From Ruminococcus flavefaciens ND2009 (lineage in GTDB: Bacteria; Bacillota; Clostridia; Oscillospirales; Ruminococcaceae), in assembly GCF_000621785.1 (NCBI RefSeq), contig NZ_JHXI01000012.1, positions 1-64,000 of the forward strand: a stretch of 64,000 nt of DNA. The letters run 5' to 3'. The position numbers and the translations under genes are program-made. The notes beneath the pieces are model-generated. The model made no database searches, was not told where the DNA came from, and saw only the letters and a list, made by a program, of their open reading frames with translations. Positions 9,118 through 17,391 of the stretch are shown piece by piece (the stretch's first letter is position 1; every line of letters starts with the position of its first letter).

Positions 9118-10185
9118 TCAGTCGATAGGATATACCCAGTTGAATGTATCCTCGACCTTGCCCCACTGGATACCTGTCATTGTATCGTAGAGCATCTGAG
9201 AGATCTTGCCGATCTTGTTGCCGTTGATCTCCATAACCTTGTCGCCCCACTTGAGGTGACCAACAGGAGAGATAACAGCAGCTGTACCTGTACCGAATAC
9301 CTCGTCAAGCTTGCCTGCATCGTAAGCGTCAGCGATCTCCTGGATGTCGATACGTCTTTCCTCGACCTCAAGACCCTTGGACTTGCAGACCTCGATAGCG
9401 GACTTTCTTGTGATACCGGGGAGGATAGAGCCCTGGAGCATAGGTGTAACTACCTTGCCGTCGATAACGAAGAAGATGTTCATAGCGCCGACTTCCTCGA
9501 TGTACTTCTGCTCAACGCCGTCCAGCCAGAGAACCTGTGAGTAGTTCTGCTTGTGAGCCTCGTCCTGTCCGATAAGAGAAGCAGCGTAGTTTCCGCCTGT
9601 CTTAGCGAAGCCCATACCGCCTCTTACAGCGCGGACATACTTGCTCTCAACGTAGATGTTAACAGGGTTGAGGCCTGTCTCGTAGTAAGCTCCCGAAGGA
9701 GAAAGGATTATGATAAAGAGGTAGTGCTCGCCGGGCTTAACGCCGAGGAAGGGGTCAACAGCGATGATGAAGGGTCTGATATAGAGTGACTCGCCGTCCT
9801 TTGAGGGAACCCAGTCCTTCTCGATCTTAACGAGCTCTGTGAGGCACTGCATACCAAGCTCAACAGGGAGCTCAGGGATAACAAGTCTTTCGTTGGACTT
9901 GTTCAGTCTCTTGAAGTTCTCCTCGGGGCGGAAGAGCTGTACCTTGCCGTCAGCAGTTCTGTAAGCCTTGAGTCCCTCAAAGACCTCCTGACCGTAGTGG
10001 AAGCACATAGCGGCAGGTGAGAGATCGATATTGCCGTAGGGCATGATCTCGGGATCGTGCCAGCCCTGACCCTCGTCATAGGGCATTACCAGCATATAGT
10101 CTGTGAAGATGTGACCGAAGCCGAGCTTGTCGCCGGGCTGGGGCTTAGCCTTGAGAGTTTCTGCTTTTGTGAATTTGATTTCCAT
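9118..10185 (-). CDS. ilvE: Branched-chain amino acid aminotransferase
   Basis: A class IV pyridoxal-phosphate aminotransferase that carries out the last step of leucine, isoleucine and valine synthesis. At 355 residues it fits the larger eukaryote-like BCAT group. Key motifs are [29 protein letters not shown] with the cofactor lysine near residue 195, and [11 protein letters not shown] near the C-terminus. An in-frame TTG lies 9 bases upstream, but ATG at 10185 is correctly spaced from AGAAGG. A 43-residue membrane microprotein lies just upstream on the same strand and probably shares the transcript. Confidence 0.95.
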   Translation of the reverse strand: MEIKFTKAETLKAKPQPGDKLGFGHIFTDYMLVMPYDEGQGWHDPEIMPYGNIDLSPAAMCFHYGQEVFEGLKAYRTADGKVQLFRPEENFKRLNKSNERLVIPELPVELGMQCLTELVKIEKDWVPSKDGESLYIRPFIIAVDPFLGVKPGEHYLFIIILSPSGAYYETGLNPVNIYVESKYVRAVRGGMGFAKTGGNYAASLIGQDEAHKQNYSQVLWLDGVEQKYIEEVGAMNIFFVIDGKVVTPMLQGSILPGITRKSAIEVCKSKGLEVEERRIDIQEIADAYDAGKLDEVFGTGTAAVISPVGHLKWGDKVMEINGNKIGKISQMLYDTMTGIQWGKVEDTFNWVYPID

Positions 10186-10218
10186 ATTATTCAACCTTCT
10201 TCTTTAAATAATTACCTG

Positions 10219-10350
10219 TTAATCTGTTACCGAGAAGTAATTCTTCTCGTAAATGCGCTTGCAGACAAAGACTGTGACCACAGCGGCTGTGACAGCCAGG
10301 ACTGAGGTAGAGAGCGAAGCTGCAAGAATGATCTTACCTTTTTTACTCAT
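10219..10350 (-). CDS. 43-residue single-pass membrane microprotein
   Basis: A small gene with a clear GGAAGGAG site 8 bases before ATG. The product begins MSKKGKIILAASLSTS and has one hydrophobic helix (about residues 7-30), a CKR stop-transfer signal, then a short polar tail. There is no signal-peptidase site, so it is probably membrane-anchored. It lies 34 bases upstream of ilvE on the same strand, behind an extended -10 promoter. No family is recognised. Coding status rests on the ribosome binding site, promoter and sensible membrane topology. Confidence 0.6.
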   Translation of the reverse strand: MSKKGKIILAASLSTSVLAVTAAVVTVFVCKRIYEKNYFSVTD

Positions 10351-10396
10351 AGAATCTACTCCTTCCGTCAGATCAAGAGAAATCTTTCAATAAATA

Positions 10397-10405
10397 ATTA
10401 TACCA
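10397..10405 (-). promoter_or_regulatory. Extended -10 promoter of microprotein-ilvE
   Basis: On the minus strand TGGTATAAT forms an extended -10 element (TATAAT at 10397-10402). The -35 region is weak. Confidence 0.5.
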
Positions 10406-10437
10406 TACAATTGAATTATTTTCCATAGGGGAGAGCT

Positions 10438-10483
10438 AAAAATTATGCACAAATTCGCCTGTTGAAATCCGTGCGTATTTTTA
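10438..10483 (-). terminator. Possible terminator of the alr operon
   Basis: On the minus strand AAAATACGCAC can pair imperfectly with GTGCATAATTTTT after the last gene of the operon. The stem is imperfect and A/T-rich. Confidence 0.4.
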
Positions 10484-11095
10484 CTCGTCGAAGGTCCTTA
10501 CGCGGAGCTTTGCCCCAAGCTTTTCGGCTACTTTTTTGGAAGCCTCGATCTGCTCTGGAGGGATAACGTCCACGACGGACATGATGACCTCAGCCCTGCC
10601 TGCCTTTACGCAGTCCTTGGTGAACTTCTGGAGCCCCTCGAAGGCGTTCTCGAACTTAGGTCTTGTGACCTTCATATACTCCTCCTCGGTGGGGGCGTTA
10701 AGGCTTATGGAGATAACGTCCAGAGCGTAGCACAGCTCCTTGGCGATGCTCCTGCCGTGGATAAGGTCGCCGAGACCGTTGGTGTTGAGCCTGAGTCTGG
10801 GGCAGTGCTCTCTGCTGCGGAGATAAGCGGCAGTCTCAAGGAGCACATCGAGGCGCTCGGTGGGCTCGCCGTAGCCGCAGAAGACTACCTCGCGGAATTT
10901 TCTCAGATCCCGTTTTCTCAGGTCTGCCATTATCTCGTTCATATCGGGCTCATGCTCAAGCCACAGAGGGTCTGAGCCGTAAGCGCCGTCGGCGTGGTTG
11001 CGTATGCAGAAAGTGCAGGCGCAGGGACATTTGTTTGTCAGGTTCAGATATAGGTTATCCCCGACAACATAGGAAATGGTCATAGCTTTTTCCAT
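10481..11095 (-). CDS. TatD-linked radical SAM protein
   Basis: A compact 204-residue radical SAM enzyme. The iron-sulfur motif CxxxCxxC is C23, C27 and C30 (CPCACTFC), followed by a GYGEPTER SAM-binding segment and LNTNGLG. The N-terminal YVVGDNLYLNLTNKCPC matches the family that is often fused to or next to TatD nucleases. The substrate of this family is not known to me. It is the last gene of the alr operon; its ATG overlaps the stop of the preceding lipoprotein gene (TAATG) with GGTGAG as ribosome binding site. The tatD gene is 4.7 kb away on the other strand. Confidence 0.85.
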   Translation of the reverse strand: MEKAMTISYVVGDNLYLNLTNKCPCACTFCIRNHADGAYGSDPLWLEHEPDMNEIMADLRKRDLRKFREVVFCGYGEPTERLDVLLETAAYLRSREHCPRLRLNTNGLGDLIHGRSIAKELCYALDVISISLNAPTEEEYMKVTRPKFENAFEGLQKFTKDCVKAGRAEVIMSVVDVIPPEQIEASKKVAEKLGAKLRVRTFDE

Positions 11096-11625
11096 TATTG
11101 CTCACCTTCATTTGAATTATTGTTATCCTTTGCATTGATACACTCGTAGATCCAGCCTGCTATCTTTGCGGCGCTGTTCATATCCAGATTGGAGATAACG
11201 GCAGCACCGTCTGTTATAGGAGCCTCGACTGTAGCAATGCTTATAACATACTCGTTGTACCATATGGAAATGACACCGTTGTTTGCAGCGGCTTCCTCGG
11301 TCTTCTTGGCGAAGATCTCCTTGCCTTCCTCGTCGAAGAAAATGTCCACAACATAGGTTGAGTTATCGGGCTGATCGGGCATTATCTCCATAGAGCAGTC
11401 AACGATGTGGTCGCTGGTGAGGAAGGGCTCTGCGGACTCGTCCTCGCCCATACGCAGGTATATCATCTTCTGGGGGAGGGTCATAGTAGGGATCTCGGGA
11501 GCCTCTGTGGTGGTCACGGGAGCGGTGGTAACAGCCGTCTCCTCAGCGTCATTCTTGTCAAAGGGACTGCTGCAGCCTGTGAGCAGCAGAGCAGCTGCCA
11601 TAGCTGCGAAAGCTTTCTTCTTCAT
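11095..11625 (-). CDS. Lipoprotein with SecD periplasmic-domain-like fold (2)
   Basis: A 176-residue lipoprotein with lipobox LTGC at about residues 15-18, then a short T/E-rich linker. The C-terminal half resembles the first periplasmic domain of SecD/SecDF: a GKEIFAKKTEE helix, an ISIWYNEYVISIATVEAPI strand pair, and a DGAAVISNLDMNSAAKIAGW turn-helix. None of the RND membrane helices of SecD are present. The neighbouring upstream gene encodes a second protein of this type. It may bind or sense exported peptides or cell-wall parts at the membrane face, but nothing fixes the function. Confidence 0.75.
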   Translation of the reverse strand: MKKKAFAAMAAALLLTGCSSPFDKNDAEETAVTTAPVTTTEAPEIPTMTLPQKMIYLRMGEDESAEPFLTSDHIVDCSMEIMPDQPDNSTYVVDIFFDEEGKEIFAKKTEEAAANNGVISIWYNEYVISIATVEAPITDGAAVISNLDMNSAAKIAGWIYECINAKDNNNSNEGEQ

Positions 11626-11657
11626 CTCATATACCTCCTGTTTTTTGATACATGGTA

Positions 11658-12362
11658 TCAGTAATTTATCTCTTTAACGCTTACCTCGTAAGGAAGCGGT
11701 GCAGAATCTATCTTCTTTGCCAGCTCAGCGGCGGCGGTAGTATCAAAGTCGCCCGATATTATGCAATTGCCGTTGATTATTGCCGAGCTTACCACGGGAG
11801 CCGACAGCAGTTCGCCGTCGAACCATATAGAAACGGGAGTATCCGTGCCTGCAAGCTGACCGGTCACACTGCCGAACACATCTGTTCCGTGATCGTTGAA
11901 CTGTATAGAAACATAATCCCTCATACTTCCGTCAGTCTCAGCCATTATGACATTTTCAGCCTTTTCCACATCATCATTTGTGAGTATCAGCTCGTCGTCC
12001 GCCTTTTCCCCCTTGCGGAACTCCAGCAGGCGCTTCTCGCATACCCTCTCCGAAAAGACCTCTATATTTTCCCTGAGAGCGTTCTCCTTCTCGAAGGTCA
12101 TGGTGATGGTATTAGCGTCATAGTCCTCGCTGAACTCCTGACCTATATCGGGTATCTCATTTTCTGTGCGCAGTTTCAGCACTTCTGTAATGATGTCCAG
12201 ATCGTTTTTGCTGATGTCGCCCTCAGCCTGAAATACGATACTGCCTGTATCCTTTCTTTTGGTTTCAGACTTCTTCTCCGCGGGCTCCTCGCTCCTGGTG
12301 CAGGAAGCAGCATTTGCCAGCACTATGCAGGCAGCTGCCGCCATAAGCTTTATTTTTTTCAT
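11658..12362 (-). CDS. Lipoprotein with SecD periplasmic-domain-like fold (1)
   Basis: A 234-residue exported protein. The N-terminus has a signal peptide and a possible lipobox (NAASC, about residues 17-21). Residues 40-130 resemble the ferredoxin-like half of the SecD periplasmic domain (LKLRTENEIPDIGQEF). Residues 150-230 contain the clearest SecD-like stretch: VSIWFDGELLSAPVVSSAI, then GNCIISGDFDTTAAAELAKK. The whole transmembrane export part is absent. It sits 16 bases after alr and 32 bases before a similar lipoprotein gene. I infer a duplicated, captured SecD head domain with a new role. Confidence 0.75.
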   Translation of the reverse strand: MKKIKLMAAAACIVLANAASCTRSEEPAEKKSETKRKDTGSIVFQAEGDISKNDLDIITEVLKLRTENEIPDIGQEFSEDYDANTITMTFEKENALRENIEVFSERVCEKRLLEFRKGEKADDELILTNDDVEKAENVIMAETDGSMRDYVSIQFNDHGTDVFGSVTGQLAGTDTPVSIWFDGELLSAPVVSSAIINGNCIISGDFDTTAAAELAKKIDSAPLPYEVSVKEINY

Positions 12363-12378
12363 AGTTGTATTTCCTCTG

Positions 12379-13542
12379 TTATTCTATATAGATACGGGGA
12401 ACTCTCTTGGAAATGCCGCAGACCACCTCATAGCCGATGGTGCCGTATATCTGAGCAAGGTCATCGGCAGTAATGCGGTCGCCGCCGTCGGTGCCGATGA
12501 GGGTGACTATATCTCCCGACTTGGCCTCGGGAACGTCGGAAACGTCCATCATGAGCTGGTCCATGCAGACTCTGCCAACTATCCTGCATCTTTTGCCGTG
12601 GACCAGTATCTCTCCCTTTGAGCTGAGGAGACGCGAATAGCCGTCGGCATAGCCGATAGTCACCGTAGCGATACGCATTTCGCGGTCAGCCACGAATGTA
12701 CGTCCGTAGCTTATGCAGTCTCCCGGCTTGACGGTCTTGACGTGGGAGATGACAGCCTTCAGCTCCATAAGGGGCTCAAGACCCTCGGGTATCTCCAGGC
12801 TCACATCGGGGTGGAGACCGTAGAGAATGATTCCTGCCCTTGACAGGGTGCTGCGTGAGCTGTTGCGGTAGCAGGTAGCGGCACTGTTCATGAAGTGGAG
12901 ATGGCGGAGCTTTATGCCCCTGCCTGCCAGAACATCGTAGGTGTCGGTGATGAACTTCTCCTGCCTGTCGGTGTAGGCGATATTGTCGGGATCGTCGCTG
13001 TCTGCAACGGCGAAATGGGTATAAATGCCCTCAACTAAGAGCTTATCTATCTTCATCATCTCGGCGATCTCGTCAGCGCACTCCTCGGGAGTATCGTGCT
13101 TGAGACCTATCCTTCCCATGCCCGTGTCTATCTTGATATGACAGCGGATAGGAGAGGGAGTATTCTTCACAAGCTCCTGAGCGTACTCGGTGGAGACCAC
13201 GCCCTGGATAATATTGTACATAGCGATCTCGTGGGCGTACTCGGGGGGAGTATAGCCCAGAATGAGTATCTCCGCGTCGGGAGCGAACTTCCTTACAGCA
13301 ATAGCCTCGTCGAGATTTGACACAGCGAAGTATTTTATCCCGCACTGCTCCGCGAGGCAGCGGACGATATGCTCATCGCCGTGACCATAGGCGTCAGCCT
13401 TGACCACCGCCATGATTTCTGTCTTAGGAGAGTTGAGGCTGCGGATAATATCCACATTTTTTCTGAGCTGAGGAAGCGACACTTCAGCCCATGCGCGTTT
13501 GAGATACGGCTTCATTCCGTGATCGGTCCTTTCTTCAGGCAT
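12379..13542 (-). CDS. alr: Alanine racemase
   Basis: A pyridoxal-phosphate enzyme that converts L-alanine to D-alanine for peptidoglycan. The cofactor lysine is in VVKADAYGHG (about residue 48) and the catalytic tyrosine is in the conserved GYADGYSR segment. Length (387) is normal. The ATG at 13542 has no good ribosome binding site; an in-frame ATG at 13515 follows AAAGGA by 11 bases and gives a start (MKPYLKRAW) closer to family length, so the first nine residues may not be translated. First gene of a four-gene leftward operon with two SecD-domain lipoproteins and a radical SAM gene. Confidence 0.93.
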   Translation of the reverse strand: MPEERTDHGMKPYLKRAWAEVSLPQLRKNVDIIRSLNSPKTEIMAVVKADAYGHGDEHIVRCLAEQCGIKYFAVSNLDEAIAVRKFAPDAEILILGYTPPEYAHEIAMYNIIQGVVSTEYAQELVKNTPSPIRCHIKIDTGMGRIGLKHDTPEECADEIAEMMKIDKLLVEGIYTHFAVADSDDPDNIAYTDRQEKFITDTYDVLAGRGIKLRHLHFMNSAATCYRNSSRSTLSRAGIILYGLHPDVSLEIPEGLEPLMELKAVISHVKTVKPGDCISYGRTFVADREMRIATVTIGYADGYSRLLSSKGEILVHGKRCRIVGRVCMDQLMMDVSDVPEAKSGDIVTLIGTDGGDRITADDLAQIYGTIGYEVVCGISKRVPRIYIE

Positions 13543-13604
13543 CTGCCGGGCATTCTGAGGGGCGCGGCGCTGCCTTTATTTAAAATTTAATTACAAGTCA
13601 AAAA

Positions 13605-13638
13605 ACGTCTTGAAATAAGACGTGATGTATGTTATAAT
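13605..13638 (+). promoter_or_regulatory. Promoter of the SLOG gene with overlapping palindrome
   Basis: TTGAAA (13610-13615) and TATAAT (13633-13638) are 17 bp apart. The -35 box lies inside the palindrome ACGTCTT-GAAAT-AAGACGT (13605-13623), a likely operator. Confidence 0.65.
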
Positions 13639-13689
13639 TTCAGTGTATGCACACAGCGGCAGTATATTTTCGGGAGAGCGAGGTGTTCC

Positions 13690-14391
13690 ATGCTTTTCTC
13701 AATTGATTCGGGAGTCCCCGTGCTTCCGTCCGATGAAATAGTAACAGACAGGGCAGATACGGTCTGCTTTACGGGACATCGTGAAAACAGCGTCCTTCCA
13801 TACAAGGGTGACCCAATATACAGCAGTATAACTCTGCGCACTGTTCAGCTCATGCTTTTCCGGTACATAGATATGGCTGTTGAGAGCGGCTACAGGAGCT
13901 TTATCAGCGGACTTGCCGAGGGTACTGACCTGTGGGCTGCCAAGTATATCCTTGGCAAGAAGCACTCTGACAGCAGCATACGTCTTATCGGTGTGATGCC
14001 CTATCTCAGGCACGCTGAGCGGTTCAGTCAGCGCTATAAGGAGCTGCTTTGCGACGTGGAAAGGGGAGCGGATATGCTCCTGACCACCAATACGGACCCT
14101 GATGTGGTATACGGCAAGAGCCGCAGCGAGGGGAATACCTCTCCCGACCTTTACAGGGTGAGGAATTACTTCATGGCGGACAATGCCTCGGCGGTGATCT
14201 CCTACTTCAACGAAGGCTCATTCAAGTCGGGCACCAGTCAGACGCTGAACTACGCAGTCCGTCAGGGGTTGAAGATACGTCGTTTCGGGCTTGAAGAAGC
14301 CTATGGCATCATAGACGAATGCGGCCCCGATATAGAGGGCATACGCCGCAAGCTGGTTTTCATGGAAAACGTGTTTGAGCTGCCGTACTAA
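13690..14391 (+). CDS. SLOG-family protein (DUF1273/YpsA-like)
   Basis: A 233-residue protein with the DUF1273/SLOG signature. It has TVCFTGHRE near residue 24, ISGLAEGTDLWAA near 70, and YFMADNASAVISYFNEGSFKSGT near 160; the last two are the nucleotide-binding GG..G-like loops of this Rossmann-like fold. Members of the superfamily bind nucleotide-derived ligands, and some act in stress or defence pathways, but the role of this branch is not established. The gene has its own promoter with a palindrome over the -35 box. It is divergent from alr. Confidence 0.8.
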   Translation: MLFSIDSGVPVLPSDEIVTDRADTVCFTGHRENSVLPYKGDPIYSSITLRTVQLMLFRYIDMAVESGYRSFISGLAEGTDLWAAKYILGKKHSDSSIRLIGVMPYLRHAERFSQRYKELLCDVERGADMLLTTNTDPDVVYGKSRSEGNTSPDLYRVRNYFMADNASAVISYFNEGSFKSGTSQTLNYAVRQGLKIRRFGLEEAYGIIDECGPDIEGIRRKLVFMENVFELPY

Positions 14392-14932
14392 TTATATCAC
14401 ATTCTTTTTGGTAAATCAACCGTCGCGGAGAGATAAATCATTATCCAAGTTCTCCGCCGCGCTGAAATGGCATTTTTATGCTGATGTTAAAAGTTGAAAA
14501 AACGGAGGCTTTTTTCACAGGATTATCACCGAAATACAGCCTTTTTTAACAGCTTCGGGAACACTTTTCACAGTGAACGGCGAAAAGAGGGATCTTGAGA
14601 ATTTGGCTATATACCGTGATTTGCGGCAACGAACCACGGCGCTATGCGGTAAAACTCATGCTGAACGCCTGTTCTATTTCAACAGACTGTTGAATTGTGT
14701 GTTTAAACATTCATCAGCCATTCATTTATGTTGAAAATGTGGAAAACTCTGTTGACAACCGCATTACCGCGGATAAGTTTTTAACCCCCTTGTTTGGAAA
14801 AATAATTTTATTCATTCTCGGGCGGATATTTTCGGACAGGCTTTATACAAGAAGTTTATATCGAACGTAAAATAATAAAAAATCCAATAATGACAAGTTT
14901 CTGACAATAAAAAAACGAAAGGAGCCACAACA
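14392..14932. other. Long intergenic region with several inverted repeats
   Basis: No credible gene is seen in these 541 bases. Inverted repeats are GCGGAGA/TCTCCGC at 14425-14457, CCGTG/CACGG at 14614-14639, and a 17-bp palindrome TTCAACAG-A-CTGTTGAA at 14678-14694. TTGACA at 14752-14757 may be a -35 box for the LCP-like gene, but the -10 is poor. Confidence 0.5.
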
Positions 14933-15802
14933 ATGGCAAAAAGAAAAAGCGGATCAATAGCAGTACCCTTTCTGGCGACTATCTTCATCGGACTTATCGT
15001 AGTCGGAGGAATAGCCGCAGGACTGTACAAGTACCTGGGCTTCGGGCAGCAGAAAAAGCCCTCTGAGCCCGTACCGAGAACAAACGGAATGGTCACGGAC
15101 TCGGATAACCACACCGTGCTCCTGGTACTGGACGTCCCCGAAAGAAAGTCACCTCCCACATTTATCCTCATGCGTTCACGCCCCGTCAAGAAGGAGATCG
15201 TGTTCATAGGAATACCTTCAAACTCCATTGCCCTTGTTGACGGTAATCAGGAGGGTATCCTGGCAAGCTATAACAGCGGCGGAGCAGCCTCTGCGGCGGA
15301 ATTCGTCGAGAAGGTCTTCGAGGTCGAGGTCGACAGGTACATGAAGTTCGATTCCGCAGCATTCAGAAAGATAAGCGACATTTTCGGCGGAGTCACCTAT
15401 GCGGTGAACGCTGACATCGCAGGCTTCAAGAATGACGGAACACAGCAGTACCTCAACAGCGAGCAGGTGGAGATGTTCGTTACCTACATGATGTTCCAGG
15501 GCGGCGAGTATGAGCGCTCACTTATAGCTGCCGATGTGCTCAAGTCCATGGTGAACCAGGCTGATGGCAAGCGTATCGCAGACAGCTTTGACAACAACTT
15601 CAACACCGTTATAAATATGGTGGAGTCAGATGTTACTGCGGCTGACTATAAGGAGCACAAGAACGCTATCAAGAATATGTTCGAGTTCGGCTCCTCTATC
15701 GCCGTGGCACTTTCCGTTGACGGAACCAATGCAGGCGCCGACTTTATCCCCAGCAGCGGCTTCATCGAGAACGTTAAGGACCAGTACTTCAAGGAGAAGT
15801 AA
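14933..15802 (+). CDS. LytR-CpsA-Psr (LCP)-like membrane-anchored protein
   Basis: A 289-residue protein with one N-terminal membrane helix (about residues 10-31) and an extracytoplasmic domain. The order of motifs recalls the LCP fold: LLVLDVPERKS, KKEIVFIGIPSNSIAL, the YNSGGAASAAEFVEKVF helix, DRYMKFDSAAFRKISDIFGGV. LCP enzymes attach teichoic acids or other glycans to peptidoglycan. The usual arginines of the IPRDT motif are replaced (IPSNS), so it may be a divergent or non-catalytic member. Its stop overlaps the tatD start (TAATG), so the two are coupled. A good AAAGGAG site precedes ATG. Confidence 0.7.
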   Translation: MAKRKSGSIAVPFLATIFIGLIVVGGIAAGLYKYLGFGQQKKPSEPVPRTNGMVTDSDNHTVLLVLDVPERKSPPTFILMRSRPVKKEIVFIGIPSNSIALVDGNQEGILASYNSGGAASAAEFVEKVFEVEVDRYMKFDSAAFRKISDIFGGVTYAVNADIAGFKNDGTQQYLNSEQVEMFVTYMMFQGGEYERSLIAADVLKSMVNQADGKRIADSFDNNFNTVINMVESDVTAADYKEHKNAIKNMFEFGSSIAVALSVDGTNAGADFIPSSGFIENVKDQYFKEK

Positions 15803-16569
15803 TGACAGGAATATTCGATACCCACGCACATTACGCTGACAGCGCCTTTGACGCCGACAGGGAGCAGGTCCTTGAGGAGCTGCCCCGAAAGGGCGTAAAG
15901 CTGGTGATGCTGGCAGGCTCCTCCATGAGGAATTCAGCTGCCAATGCTGAGCTGGCAGAGCGCTATGACTATATCTATGCCGCAGCAGGAGTCCACCCAG
16001 AAAGCGTGGATGAGACTCCCGATGACTATATCGAAAGGCTGCGGGAGCTTATCTCATCCTGCCCGAAGATAAAGGCAGTAGGCGAGATAGGTCTTGATTA
16101 CCACTACGAAAACTACGACCGTGAAAAGCAGATACGCTTTTTCCGTCAGCAGCTCTCTCTTGCGGCGGAGCTGGATATGCCCGTCATAGTTCACAGCCGC
16201 AATGCCACCGAGGACACCGTGGACATACTGAAGGAGTTCCGTCCCCGGGGCGTGGTACACTGCTTCAGCGGCTCAGCGGAGACCGCAAAGGAGATACTGA
16301 AGACAGGTATGTACATCGGCTTTACGGGAGTCCTCACCTTCAAAAACGCAAAGAAGGCGCTGAAGGCTCTTGCTGAGGTGCCCATGGACAGGCTTCTCAT
16401 GGAGACGGACTGCCCTTACATGGCTCCCGAGCCTCTGCGGGGACACCGCAGCGACAGCTCCATGATAGAGTTCACGGCGGCAAAGGCTGCGGAGGTCAAG
16501 GGTATACCCGTTCAGGAGCTAATAGACATCACCTGCCGCAACGGCATGACGATGTACGGAATAGAATAA
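15802..16569 (+). CDS. tatD: TatD family metal-dependent DNase
   Basis: A 255-residue hydrolase of the TIM-barrel TatD family, associated with 3'-5' DNA exonuclease activity and with processing of D-aminoacyl-tRNA or other substrates in various bacteria. Metal-site motifs are visible: DTHAHYAD at residues 6-13, GEIGLDYHY near 95, VIVHSRNA near 130, VHCFSGS near 153 and METDCPYMAPEP near 205. Normal length. It overlaps the LCP-like gene by one base and is followed after 22 bases by a PP2C phosphatase gene. Confidence 0.93.
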   Translation: MTGIFDTHAHYADSAFDADREQVLEELPRKGVKLVMLAGSSMRNSAANAELAERYDYIYAAAGVHPESVDETPDDYIERLRELISSCPKIKAVGEIGLDYHYENYDREKQIRFFRQQLSLAAELDMPVIVHSRNATEDTVDILKEFRPRGVVHCFSGSAETAKEILKTGMYIGFTGVLTFKNAKKALKALAEVPMDRLLMETDCPYMAPEPLRGHRSDSSMIEFTAAKAAEVKGIPVQELIDITCRNGMTMYGIE

Positions 16570-16591
16570 CTCGCAGAAAGGAGGAAAACGG

Positions 16592-17341
16592 ATGTATTAC
16601 TGCTGCGGAGTTACAGAAAAGGGCGTAATGCCCCATAATGAGGACGCTCTTCTCATAAAGGACAGCGTGATAGATTCGGGATCCTCCGAGCAGACCATAG
16701 CGCCGCCATTTATAGCGGCGGTATCCGACGGAGTATCGGGAGAGCGCTCAGGCGAGCTTGCCTCAAAGATGTGTCTTGAGCTCCTCCGCGACGTGGAGTA
16801 CAGCGGCGAGATGAAGCTTGACGAGGAGCTTCTCTCCATTCACCGCCGTCTTGCGGAGTACAGCGAGTCCGATCCCGAGATGCACAATATGCAGGCGACT
16901 CTCTGCGGCTTTGCAGTGGACGAGAGCAACAATATCCTCACCTTCAATGTGGGAGACTCACGTCTCTACCGCTACCGCGGCGGACGTATCAGGCAGATCT
17001 CCCGTGACCAGTCCCTTGTGCAGCTCCTCATTGACGAGGGGGCTATCACCCACGAGGAGAGAAAGGCGCACGTCCACAGGAACATCATCTTCCCCGTTTT
17101 CGGAAATGTGAAGTCCACTCCCAAGGTGGACACCGTAAGCATAGACGGGGGAATGGAGTACGGCGACCTGCTGCTGCTCTGTACCGACGGGCTTTCCGAC
17201 TATGTATCGGCTCTTGATATAGAGGAGATACTTGAGCTTCCGAAAAGCCTGAAATCGAGACTTCACCTGCTTGTGGACAAGGCTCTGGAAAACGGCAGCA
17301 AGGACAACATAACGGTCATCGCCGTTGTGTACTATGAATAA
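16592..17341 (+). CDS. PP2C-type serine/threonine phosphatase
   Basis: A 249-residue soluble PP2C (PPM) phosphatase. The metal-binding aspartates are in HNEDALL (residues 15-21), VSDGVSGERSG (about 48), CTDGLSD (about 190) and KDNITVIAV near the end; FNVGDSRLYRYR is also typical. It removes phosphate from serine and threonine. In Firmicutes such a gene (prpC or stp) usually sits beside a PASTA kinase; here no kinase is next to it. It is the last gene of the LCP-tatD-PP2C operon and is followed by a terminator. Confidence 0.92.
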   Translation: MYYCCGVTEKGVMPHNEDALLIKDSVIDSGSSEQTIAPPFIAAVSDGVSGERSGELASKMCLELLRDVEYSGEMKLDEELLSIHRRLAEYSESDPEMHNMQATLCGFAVDESNNILTFNVGDSRLYRYRGGRIRQISRDQSLVQLLIDEGAITHEERKAHVHRNIIFPVFGNVKSTPKVDTVSIDGGMEYGDLLLLCTDGLSDYVSALDIEEILELPKSLKSRLHLLVDKALENGSKDNITVIAVVYYE

Positions 17342-17347
17342 TGAAGA

Positions 17348-17372
17348 AGAACGGCAGTGCCGTTCTTTTTTA
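17348..17372 (+). terminator. Terminator after the PP2C gene
   Basis: AGAACGG and CCGTTCT pair around CAGTG and are followed by a T-run. Confidence 0.85.
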
Positions 17373-17391
17373 TAATAACAGGAGAATATAA

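Noticed and set aside
14430..14770. Possible replication origin
   Set aside because: TTATCCA and TGTGGAA occur once each near here, but there is no cluster of DnaA boxes and no dnaA, dnaN or gyr gene nearby.
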